Assembly: GCA_029212425.1 (NCBI GenBank)
Contig: JARGNC010000147.1
Coordinates: 1-6,027, forward strand
DNA length: 6,027 nt
Origin: Phycisphaerales bacterium
Lineage (GTDB): Bacteria; Planctomycetota; Phycisphaerae; Phycisphaerales; UBA1924
Direction of reading: 5' to 3'
Shown: positions 1 through 4,756 of the stretch, one piece after another
Layout of the letters: each line of letters begins with the position of its first letter
How positions within the stretch are numbered: the first letter of the stretch is position 1
The notes under the pieces: generated by a model
The model's database searches: none
Seen by the model: only the letters and a program-made list of their open reading frames with translations
What the model was told of the DNA's origin: nothing
Program-made: the position numbers and the translations under genes

Positions 1-1252
1 GGTCTTGGTTTCCGAATGCGGTTAAAAACGCAGAGACATCAAGAAAGTTGAGATTTCCATCTCCGCTTATATCTGGTGGACAAGGCAGATTAAAGGAATA
101 CGCTGCTCCTGAATTGTCACCGATATCGTCCACGCCGCTCGCACCAATTACGACAGTTTCTTCATTCAACGCAACAGAACTACCGAACCAGTCGAGTCTA
201 TCAGCAATCGATGGAACAAACTTTGCAATTTGCTGACCAGTTGTGATGTCAAAGAGATATGCTGCTCCTGAACGAATTTCGTCGTGATAGTTGAGATGCG
301 CTCCAACAACGGCTTTGGTGCCATGAATTGCTACTGATTCTCCAAAGTAATCTCCTGCTGCTCCATCGTTGGGCAGAAGCTTTGCGATTTGTTGACCAGT
401 GGTTGTGTCAAAGAGGTAAGCAGATCCAGATTGGTTCCCGTTGTCGTCGTTCCATCTTGCACCCACGATGACCGTGTTGCCATCGATCGCAACCGATCCG
501 CCAAAATAATCATCGGCAGCGCCGTCATTCGGCAGAAGCTTTGCGATTTGTTGACCAGTTGTTGTGTCAAACAGGTAGGCTGATCCCGATTGATTGCCGT
601 TATCACTGTCCCAAGATGCACCCACAACCGCAATGCTTCCGCTGATAGCGACCGCAATGCCAAAGCGATCAAGTGGTTCGCCGTCGTTGGGAAGGAGTTT
701 AACGATTTGCTGTCCGGAACTGACATTAAACAGATATGCTGATCCAGATTGGTTTCCGTTGTCATCATTCTCAGATGCCCCAACAATTGCTATATTGCCA
801 CTAATATCGACAGAATCTCCGAAGTTATCGAAGGATTGAGTGTCGTTTGGTTGGAGTTCAAAAAGTTGCTGGCCATTTGTAGTGTCAAAGAGGTAGGCTA
901 ACTCAAGTTCCTCAACTCCAACAATTGCTGCGGAGCCACTGATTCCGACGGAGTATCCAAACCAGCGTCGCCCGAGCTGGTCATCAGGGAGAAGTTTGAA
1001 TAACTGTTGACCCGATGCGATGTCAAACAGATATGCTGCTCCACGAAAGTTGATGATATTGTTGTCGGTATCCAGATAAGCTCCGATGATTCCTGTGTCG
1101 CCACTGATAGCGACGGAAGCGCCGAACCTATCACCTTCGCCGCCGTCGCTCGGCAGAATCGTAGAGTCTTCATAAAAAATCTGACCAACAGCAGGCATGG
1201 TTGGCAAAGCTGTTGTTGCAATAGCGAGAACAAGTGGTGTGAAATTGCGCAT
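1..1252 (-). CDS. Secreted seven-repeat FG-GAP beta-propeller protein with C-terminal dockerin-like module (3' end off window)
   Basis: Reading the minus strand from the ATG at 1252 gives 417 uninterrupted codons to base 1 with no stop, so the gene continues beyond the left edge. Residues 1-23 (MRNFTPLVLA..., ending AVGQ) look like a signal peptide. Seven repeats follow, with the FG pair starting at residues 43, 98, 144, 197, 250, 303 and 356. Each has the pattern D-x-F-G-x-S-V-A-I-S-G...VVGA...GSAYLFD..TGQQ, with Asp/Asn-rich loops (DDNGNQSG) like the calcium loops of integrin-type FG-GAP repeats. Seven repeats suggest a seven-bladed propeller. From C391 a dockerin-like module begins (CPPDISGDGN, then NFLDVSAFL) and is cut at residue 417; a second half ending in Cys-Pro is expected outside. 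A GAGGA Shine-Dalgarno at 1258-1262 lies 5 nt before the start. Role: exported, probably surface-anchored or adhesive; ligand unknown. It is AT-richer than the genes to its right. Confidence 0.9.
   Translation of the reverse strand, partial: MRNFTPLVLAIATTALPTMPAVGQIFYEDSTILPSDGGEGDRFGASVAISGDTGIIGAYLDTDNNIINFRGAAYLFDIASGQQLFKLLPDDQLGRRWFGYSVGISGSAAIVGVEELELAYLFDTTNGQQLFELQPNDTQSFDNFGDSVDISGNIAIVGASENDDNGNQSGSAYLFNVSSGQQIVKLLPNDGEPLDRFGIAVAISGSIAVVGASWDSDNGNQSGSAYLFDTTTGQQIAKLLPNDGAADDYFGGSVAIDGNTVIVGARWNDDNGNQSGSAYLFDTTTGQQIAKLLPNDGAAGDYFGESVAIHGTKAVVGAHLNYHDEIRSGAAYLFDITTGQQIAKFVPSIADRLDWFGSSVALNEETVVIGASGVDDIGDNSGAAYSFNLPCPPDISGDGNLNFLDVSAFLTAFGNQD
89..829 (-). repeat. In-gene array of five 159-bp tandem repeats
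   Basis: Residues 142 to about 388 of the left FG-GAP protein form units spaced exactly 53 residues (159 bp) apart, whereas the first two units are spaced 55 and 46. The central units are also close at DNA level. The 29 bases at 372-400 recur unchanged at 531-559, and the protein motif GSAYLFDTTTGQQIAKLLPN occurs twice (residues 223-242 and 276-295). The regular spacing and near-identity indicate recent tandem duplication or gene conversion of the central blades. Confidence 0.85.
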
Positions 1253-1257
1253 ATGAG

Positions 1258-1262
1258 TCCTC
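1258..1262 (-). promoter_or_regulatory. Ribosome binding site GAGGA for the left FG-GAP gene
   Basis: The minus strand reads GAGGA, 5 nt before the ATG at 1252. It supports this start, which also places the signal peptide at the N-terminus. Confidence 0.6.
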
Positions 1263-1307
1263 GGTTTTCGGTATTCGTCACAGAATGATCATTGAGTTAG
1301 TATTAAA

Positions 1308-1313
1308 ACTGTA
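1308..1313 (-). promoter_or_regulatory. Candidate -10 box (TACAGT) for the left FG-GAP gene
   Basis: TACAGT on the minus strand lies 55 nt upstream of the start codon in an AT-rich stretch. The same hexamer occurs upstream of two other starts in this window (1491-1496 and 3307-3312). No convincing -35 lies 17 bp further up (TTTCAA at 1331-1336 matches only weakly), so this is tentative. Confidence 0.25.
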
Positions 1314-1382
1314 ATCGATAATCACTCAATTTGAAAGCAATTCATCGTGGAGCAATTGTTTTTTTTGTATAACGGACACCCA

Positions 1383-1421
1383 CCTACTCATCAGACCCCC
1401 AGTTGGGGTCTGATGAGTAGG
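1383..1421. repeat. Perfect 17-bp inverted repeat with 5-nt loop (hairpin A)
   Basis: The arm CCTACTCATCAGACCCC (1383-1399) is exactly complementary to 1405-1421, with loop CAGTT between. The stem is long and uninterrupted. Neither strand has a T-tract immediately after it (the 8-T run at 1359-1366 lies before it on the plus strand and reads as A's on the minus strand), so it is not a textbook intrinsic terminator. It could still end the minus-strand ATPase transcript, whose stop is at 1711, or it could be a protein-binding or mobile palindrome. Two related palindromes occur at 1711-1747 and, more weakly, 3213-3254. Confidence 0.85.
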
Positions 1422-1467
1422 CGATAGATTGCGTATTTGACACTTTATGAACATTGAACAGAGCCGT

Positions 1468-1496
1468 TTGCAATCTCATTTCGGATCTAGTACAGT
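1468..1496 (+). promoter_or_regulatory. Candidate promoter TTGCAA-17 bp-TACAGT
   Basis: TTGCAA at 1468-1473 and TACAGT at 1491-1496 are separated by 17 bp, and each matches the sigma-70 consensus at 4 of 6 positions. The -10 ends 67 nt before the ATG at 1564. The layout equals that of the candidate upstream of the 3353 gene. A consensus TTGACA at 1437-1442 was also seen but has no acceptable -10 at the right distance. Confidence 0.3.
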
Positions 1497-1550
1497 GACT
1501 GAAGTAACAATCAATATCCGGCAGGATGCCACCACCGCTCGACTATGAGC

Positions 1551-1556
1551 AGGAGG
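1551..1556 (+). promoter_or_regulatory. Strong Shine-Dalgarno AGGAGG before the ATG at 1564
   Basis: Full AGGAGG with a 7-nt spacer to ATG. It is the best ribosome binding sequence in the window and the main reason the 1564 frame is not dismissed. An ATG at 1545 in another frame has nothing comparable. Confidence 0.45.
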
Positions 1557-1563
1557 ATGGCAA

Positions 1564-1917
1564 ATGGACTTGCCAGACAACCAATCTCAACCGCAGGCAG
1601 GAGCCACGCACAAATCCGAAAGGATCGTGATGGCTCCCAACCTCATCCAGAACAACATAAAAATTATCAACTTCAATCCGCCTCCCAAGCGGTGGAAGCC
1701 AAGACTTTTTCTACTCATCATTGGTGTGGCGGTCAGTCTGATGAGTACCTTGCTGTTCACGGAAGAAATCATTCCCTTCGTATTCGAAACTCGGATCATT
1801 GTCCTCGATCCGATCCGGGATGATGTCCGGCTCCGGGAGCACCCGCATTGCTCCGAGCGGTGCCTTTTTGTCGAAGCTGTCGAAGACCCAATGCCAGATC
1901 CCGTTGTCTCGGAATGA
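1564..1917 (+). CDS. Doubtful small single-pass membrane protein, overlapping the ATPase gene tail-to-tail
   Basis: An ATG-started frame of 117 codons. In favour: a perfect AGGAGG at 1551-1556, 7 nt before the ATG; a promoter candidate upstream; and a plausible transmembrane helix (residues 48-65, LFLLIIGVAVSLMSTLLF) preceded by the basic stretch KRWKPR, suggesting a cytoplasmic N-terminus. Against: the last 207 bp (from 1711) are antisense to the coding tail of the much better supported ATPase gene, the C-terminal half (residues 75-117) has no recognisable pattern, and I recognise no family. One reading is that a native membrane-protein gene began here and was cut when the ATPase segment arrived, leaving a chance extension. 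It could also be a real overlapping gene or no gene at all. Confidence 0.3.
   Translation: MDLPDNQSQPQAGATHKSERIVMAPNLIQNNIKIINFNPPPKRWKPRLFLLIIGVAVSLMSTLLFTEEIIPFVFETRIIVLDPIRDDVRLREHPHCSERCLFVEAVEDPMPDPVVSE
1711..1747. repeat. Palindrome B, diverged relative of hairpin A across the ATPase stop codon
   Basis: CTACTCATCA (1711-1720) and GTCTGATGAGTA (1736-1747) repeat the outer arms of hairpin A (10 and 12 exact bases) in the same order. The overall length is nearly equal (37 against 36 bases), but the centre is different. The arms can pair over 9 bp (1712-1720 with 1739-1747). The TAG stop and last codons of the ATPase lie in the left arm. Confidence 0.6.
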
Positions 1918-2952
1918 GCGTGTGCCGAGTGCTTGTCGTGCTCGTTGGAGCGTTGAAGCCGTGATCCCATGTGCTTCCGCTTCATCGAGTACTTCCTTGC
2001 TTGGCCTCGCCCCATCCTTCATCGCCGCCTCCAGGAACCGCTTCGCTTCCTCCATCGCGCTGGGGGCGGTTCGTTCGCCTTCGAAGGCGCTCTCGATCGA
2101 GTCCGCGTCCCATTGGATCTGTTCGTCGATCCATTCCACTCGGCCGTCTTCGAGCCGATAGACCCTGGGTTTGACCTCCTCGCTCAGGTTGTTCTTCACC
2201 GGAGCGACCACACGCTTGCTCGCATCGTCTGGATGTTTGGTCACCAGATGCACCGCTCTCGCCGCGGCGGTAAACGCGAGCGATCCCATCGCGCGATAGA
2301 TCGCACGCTTGCCACCAGCGTCCTTGTTGAGGTGGGTGACGCACACGACCGCGGCTCCGGTCCACTGCGCGAGACGCGCGAGCTGCGCGAGCACGGCTCG
2401 GACATCCGCGTTGTTGTGTGAATCGGTCTTTCCCATGTACGCGCTGATGGGATCGATCACGATGAGCTTGAGGTTGTCGATCTTCTTGAGCGTGTTGGCA
2501 AAGAGCTGCACATCGGTGTCGAGCTGCGTGAGATTCACGCACCGACCCATCGGCTTCACCACCCCCTCCAACAAATGCACACGCGAGAGGTCCGCACCCA
2601 TCGCTTCCAAGCGAGGACGGATCGTGTCTCCCGCGTCGTCCTCCGCGTTGAGCAGCACGACCTGTCCCTGATCAGTCAATTGCACGCTCCCCGATGACCT
2701 GCGCGATGGAAGCTCCCCACGCGAGACCCTCGATGCGAGATCGAGCGTGATGAACGACTTGCCCAATCCCGGATCTCCCGCGATCAGCGTGAGCTTCCCC
2801 AGCGCGATGCGTCCCTCCTCAAGCCAATCGATCGGCTTGCTCGTGTACTTGTTCATCGACTTGATCACCACCGATCGGTCGTCGCTCTGGTTGGTGTCCG
2901 TGACTTCCTGGAACGGGTTCTGGCTTTCGTGGTTCTGGCTTTCATGACTCAT
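1711..2952 (-). CDS. RepA/KaiC-fold AAA ATPase (AAA_25-type, replicative-helicase-like)
   Basis: A 413-residue cytoplasmic ATPase of the RecA/KaiC fold. Walker A is GDPGLGKS (residues 59-66). The family segment LLNAEDDAGDTIRPRLEAMG follows (100-119), then Walker B LIVIDPIS (163-170), the VTHLNK strand end (205-210) and the RAMGSLAFTAAARAVHLV region (220-237). Residues about 300-358 look like a winged helix (PSKEVLDEAEAHGI, TLQRARQALG, GIWHWVF). The acidic tail after 365 is unrecognised. Relatives are hexameric RepA-like helicase/ATPases of plasmids, phages and integrated elements, often beside a primase or integrase; none is present here. I chose the ATG at 2952 because GGGAG (2961-2965) lies 8 nt before it. 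The same frame extends to an ATG at 3114, but those 54 codons show no domain and cross a likely regulatory region. The stop codon lies inside a palindrome shared with hairpin A. Function in this host is unknown; DNA unwinding or replication is the family-based guess. Confidence 0.9.
   Translation of the reverse strand: MSHESQNHESQNPFQEVTDTNQSDDRSVVIKSMNKYTSKPIDWLEEGRIALGKLTLIAGDPGLGKSFITLDLASRVSRGELPSRRSSGSVQLTDQGQVVLLNAEDDAGDTIRPRLEAMGADLSRVHLLEGVVKPMGRCVNLTQLDTDVQLFANTLKKIDNLKLIVIDPISAYMGKTDSHNNADVRAVLAQLARLAQWTGAAVVCVTHLNKDAGGKRAIYRAMGSLAFTAAARAVHLVTKHPDDASKRVVAPVKNNLSEEVKPRVYRLEDGRVEWIDEQIQWDADSIESAFEGERTAPSAMEEAKRFLEAAMKDGARPSKEVLDEAEAHGITASTLQRARQALGTRSFRDNGIWHWVFDSFDKKAPLGAMRVLPEPDIIPDRIEDNDPSFEYEGNDFFREQQGTHQTDRHTNDE
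2917..2946 (-). repeat. 15-bp tandem duplication at the ATPase N-terminus
   Basis: Two adjacent 15-base units (2917-2931 and 2932-2946) differ at one base and encode HESQN twice (residues 3-12). A small recent duplication in a probably disordered N-terminal leader ahead of the ATPase core. Confidence 0.75.
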
Positions 2953-2960
2953 GTTCTTTT

Positions 2961-2965
2961 CTCCC
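2961..2965 (-). promoter_or_regulatory. Ribosome binding site GGGAG deciding the ATPase start
   Basis: GGGAG lies 8 nt upstream of the ATG at 2952. It overlaps the preceding in-frame ATG at 2967, which argues for the downstream start. Confidence 0.55.
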
Positions 2966-3074
2966 ATCTGGTAACTCGCGCGTGTCATCCAAAGAACACG
3001 CTCTACCCAATGGGTCGAAAAGCCGTGGGTGTGCGCACAAACCCGGTCACTCCGGGGGGATTTGGTGTGTTTGC

Positions 3075-3104
3075 CTATAAGGTATAAAAATTTATTTGGA
3101 ATTC
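3075..3104 (-). promoter_or_regulatory. AT-rich promoter-like stretch upstream of the ATPase gene
   Basis: The minus strand reads an AT-rich run including TTTTTATACC and TTATAGG about 125-140 nt before the ATPase ATG. A -10-like element is plausible, but no clean -35 at 17 bp was found, so this is only a likely location. Confidence 0.25.
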
Positions 3105-3120
3105 TGATTTTCAAAAATCA
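3105..3120. promoter_or_regulatory. 16-bp palindrome, candidate operator
   Basis: TGATTTTCAAAAATCA: 7-bp arms (3105-3111 and 3114-3120) are perfectly complementary around a 2-base centre. Its size and position beside the AT-rich promoter-like stretch, between the two direct repeats, fit a dimeric repressor site. No regulator gene is visible in the window. Confidence 0.35.
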
Positions 3121-3212
3121 AAACCGACCGAATCGTGCGCACAAAAGCGGTGATTGTCGAGGGTGCGATTGATGAGATCCAACCGTTCATCCAACCAAAC
3201 AAGCACACAGGA

Positions 3213-3254
3213 ACTCATCATCCCCCCCGTCTTTAGAAACGAGTGATGATGGGT
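3213..3254. repeat. Degenerate palindrome C (ACTCATCATC / GATGATGGGT)
   Basis: ACTCATCATC (3213-3222) can pair with GATGATGGGT (3245-3254) with one G-T pair. The left arm followed by a C-run resembles the left arm of hairpin A (ACTCATCAGACCCC). The relation to hairpins A and B is weaker than theirs to each other. Confidence 0.3.
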
Positions 3255-3283
3255 GCCTTGGTGCGTTTGTAGACATTAATTGC

Positions 3284-3312
3284 TTGTGATCTCCGTGGAC
3301 TTCTGGTACAGT
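3284..3312 (+). promoter_or_regulatory. Candidate promoter TTGTGA-17 bp-TACAGT for the 3353 gene
   Basis: TTGTGA (3284-3289) and TACAGT (3307-3312) are spaced 17 bp apart; the -10 ends 40 nt before the ATG at 3353. It has the same -10 hexamer and spacing as the candidate at 1468-1496. Confidence 0.4.
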
Positions 3313-3335
3313 CCAAATCGAGTATTTGCACTCGT

Positions 3336-3343
3336 GAGGGAGG
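3336..3343 (+). promoter_or_regulatory. Ribosome binding site GAGGGAGG for the 3353 gene
   Basis: A purine-rich GAGGGAGG lies 9 nt before the ATG. It fixes the start in front of the signal peptide. Confidence 0.55.
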
Positions 3344-3352
3344 CTCATCAGC

Positions 3353-4696
3353 ATGAAACATGTACTTCTATCAATCGCGATCATCACGATTGCGTGTATC
3401 AATCTATCCGCATCCGCACAGCCGTACTACATCCCGTTCAAAATCCCGGACCATCCCGCGGTCAACAACGCAAACCTCGGGACCGCGTTCGGCGCTGATG
3501 GCAACCGCTTCTATGTCTCCGGACAAGGCAACTTCATCGAACCCGACACCAGCCCCGGAGGGGTCTACCAGTTCGATCGCAACACCTACCAATACATCCA
3601 GACCTACGCACCCGTCGGTCACCCCTGGGATGATTTCTACGGCACAACCATGCAGTACGACGACGGTGTCCTCCTCGTCGGCGCTCCATACGCACAGGGC
3701 ACGAGCGTATTCGACCACGGCGCAGCATACCTCATCAACCCCGTCAACGGATCGGTCCTCCACACATTTAATGAAGAGACTACCGACACATCCTTCGGAT
3801 TCTTCGGAGCGAGTGTCTCCATCAACGATGCAGGTATCTTCGTAGGCGCAATAAACTACGGCCCAACCCAACAAGGGAATGTATTCGTCTACCACCCCAC
3901 AAACCACAACCTCATGGTGACCCTCGCTCCCGATCCGGCTACTACCGACGACCGATACGGTTCCAAGATCGATCACAACGATGACTACCTTGTCGTATCC
4001 GCACCGGGAACCGGCTTTGAAACCGTCGAGGGCGCGGTCTATGTCTACGACTTCATCACCGGAGCACTCCTCTACCGCTTGACCTCCCCAATCCCAGATC
4101 TTGAAGGCGATGCAGGATTCGGATACGAGATCGAACTCGCGGGTGACATCCTGCTCGTGAGCGTCTTCGAGTTCGGATCGTTCGACATCCGAGGCAAAGT
4201 CTTCGTCTACGACCTCACGACCGGAGATCACATCCGCACACTCACAGGAAACAGTGGGAATATTTTCGACCGATTCGGATACTCCATGAGCGTCGAGGGC
4301 AACATCGCCGTCATCAGCGCCGAGCGAGACAACGATGTCGTCACCCACGGCGGCGCGGTCTACATCTACAACCTCGACACCTTCGAACTCATCGACAAAG
4401 TCCTCCCACCAATGCTCAACCGCCCCTTCATGCAGTTCGGAGAAACCGTCCATATCCAAAACGGCACCATCTTCGCATCCGCGATCGACCCACGAGTCAA
4501 AGACATCCAAACCGATCAACATGTCGTCTACATCCTCGAACAGTTCTGCAGAGGGGACATCAACCTCGACGGCAACCGCAACTTCCTCGATGTCTCCGCG
4601 TTCCTCAAGTTCGCGATCGACTACAACGAAGACGGCTCCTTCAACTTCCTCGACATCTCCGCGTTCCTCCAAGCGTTCGCAACCGAGTGTCCATAA
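3353..4696 (+). CDS. Secreted seven-repeat FG-GAP-like beta-propeller protein with GC-type dockerin module
   Basis: Complete 447-residue protein. Residues 1-23 (MKHVLLSIAIITIACINLSA, then SAQ) form a signal peptide. Seven propeller-type repeats carry an FG or YG pair starting at residues 46, 96, 151, 202, 256, 308 and 362, each followed by a strand such as NIAVISA or DYLVVSA and then GAVYVYD. The repeats are more diverged than in the left gene. Residues 399-447 form a dockerin-like double motif: C399, D402-N404-D406-G (DINLDG), NFLDVSAFL, then NEDG, NFLDISAFL and a terminal ECP. Planctomycete families with this tail are annotated as 'GC-type dockerin domain-anchored'; here E replaces the usual G. 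The two D-rich loops should bind calcium. It is presumably exported and attached through the dockerin module; ligand unknown. It shares architecture with the left minus-strand gene and is probably co-transcribed with the gene starting at 4757. Confidence 0.93.
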   Translation: MKHVLLSIAIITIACINLSASAQPYYIPFKIPDHPAVNNANLGTAFGADGNRFYVSGQGNFIEPDTSPGGVYQFDRNTYQYIQTYAPVGHPWDDFYGTTMQYDDGVLLVGAPYAQGTSVFDHGAAYLINPVNGSVLHTFNEETTDTSFGFFGASVSINDAGIFVGAINYGPTQQGNVFVYHPTNHNLMVTLAPDPATTDDRYGSKIDHNDDYLVVSAPGTGFETVEGAVYVYDFITGALLYRLTSPIPDLEGDAGFGYEIELAGDILLVSVFEFGSFDIRGKVFVYDLTTGDHIRTLTGNSGNIFDRFGYSMSVEGNIAVISAERDNDVVTHGGAVYIYNLDTFELIDKVLPPMLNRPFMQFGETVHIQNGTIFASAIDPRVKDIQTDQHVVYILEQFCRGDINLDGNRNFLDVSAFLKFAIDYNEDGSFNFLDISAFLQAFATECP

Positions 4697-4756
4697 AGCA
4701 ACACAGCAACCATTCCCATACACCACACCATGAATCACCCTAGAGAGAGATCAACC

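Larger units (their letters stand above)
1253..1563. other. Intergenic region between left FG-GAP gene and the 1564 ORF
   Basis: No convincing protein-coding frame was seen here. The stretch is AT-rich on its left half. It contains, in order, the minus-strand ribosome site and TACAGT box of the left gene, a run of 8 T at 1359-1366, hairpin A at 1383-1421, and a plus-strand promoter candidate with Shine-Dalgarno leading to the ATG at 1564. Confidence 0.6.
3031..3151. repeat. Pair of 17-bp direct repeats GTGCGCACAAA..CGGT, 104 bp apart
   Basis: GTGCGCACAAACCCGGT (3031-3047) and GTGCGCACAAAAGCGGT (3135-3151) match at 15 of 17 positions. Each includes the palindrome GTGCGCAC. The start-to-start distance of 104 bp is close to ten helical turns, so both would face the same side of the DNA. 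They bracket the AT-rich stretch upstream of the ATPase. They could be operator sites or iteron-like sites for the ATPase or a regulator. Confidence 0.6.
2953..3352. other. Divergent intergenic region between the ATPase and the 3353 gene
   Basis: About 400 bp with no supported gene. From left: a GGGAG ribosome site, two 17-bp direct repeats (3031-3047, 3135-3151), a short GC hairpin (3042-3046 with 3052-3056), the AT-rich stretch 3075-3120 containing a 16-bp palindrome, a degenerate palindrome (3213-3254), and the promoter and ribosome site of the 3353 gene. It probably holds control elements for both divergent genes. Confidence 0.6.

Noticed and set aside
89..829. CRISPR array
   Set aside because: Repeats are 159-bp coding units of a propeller protein with no short repeat/spacer alternation.
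331..1281. Minus-strand frames 331-786 and 898-1281
   Set aside because: Both lie in other frames of the left propeller gene, which is open through its whole length with seven clear repeats.
1359..1421. Intrinsic terminator made of the T-run and hairpin A
   Set aside because: The T-run precedes the stem on the plus strand and reads as A's after it on the minus strand, so the order is wrong for either direction.
1437..1442. Consensus TTGACA -35 box
   Set aside because: No acceptable -10 sequence 16-18 bp downstream; the pair at 1468-1496 is better.
2953..3114. 54-codon upstream extension of the ATPase
   Set aside because: No domain or homology pattern; crosses direct repeats and promoter-like sequence; GGGAG 8 nt before the ATG at 2952 marks the better start.
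3404..4738. 444-codon open frame on the minus strand opposite the 3353 gene
   Set aside because: Val/Glu/Asp-heavy antisense shadow of a well-supported gene with signal peptide, repeats and dockerin tail; caused by codon bias.
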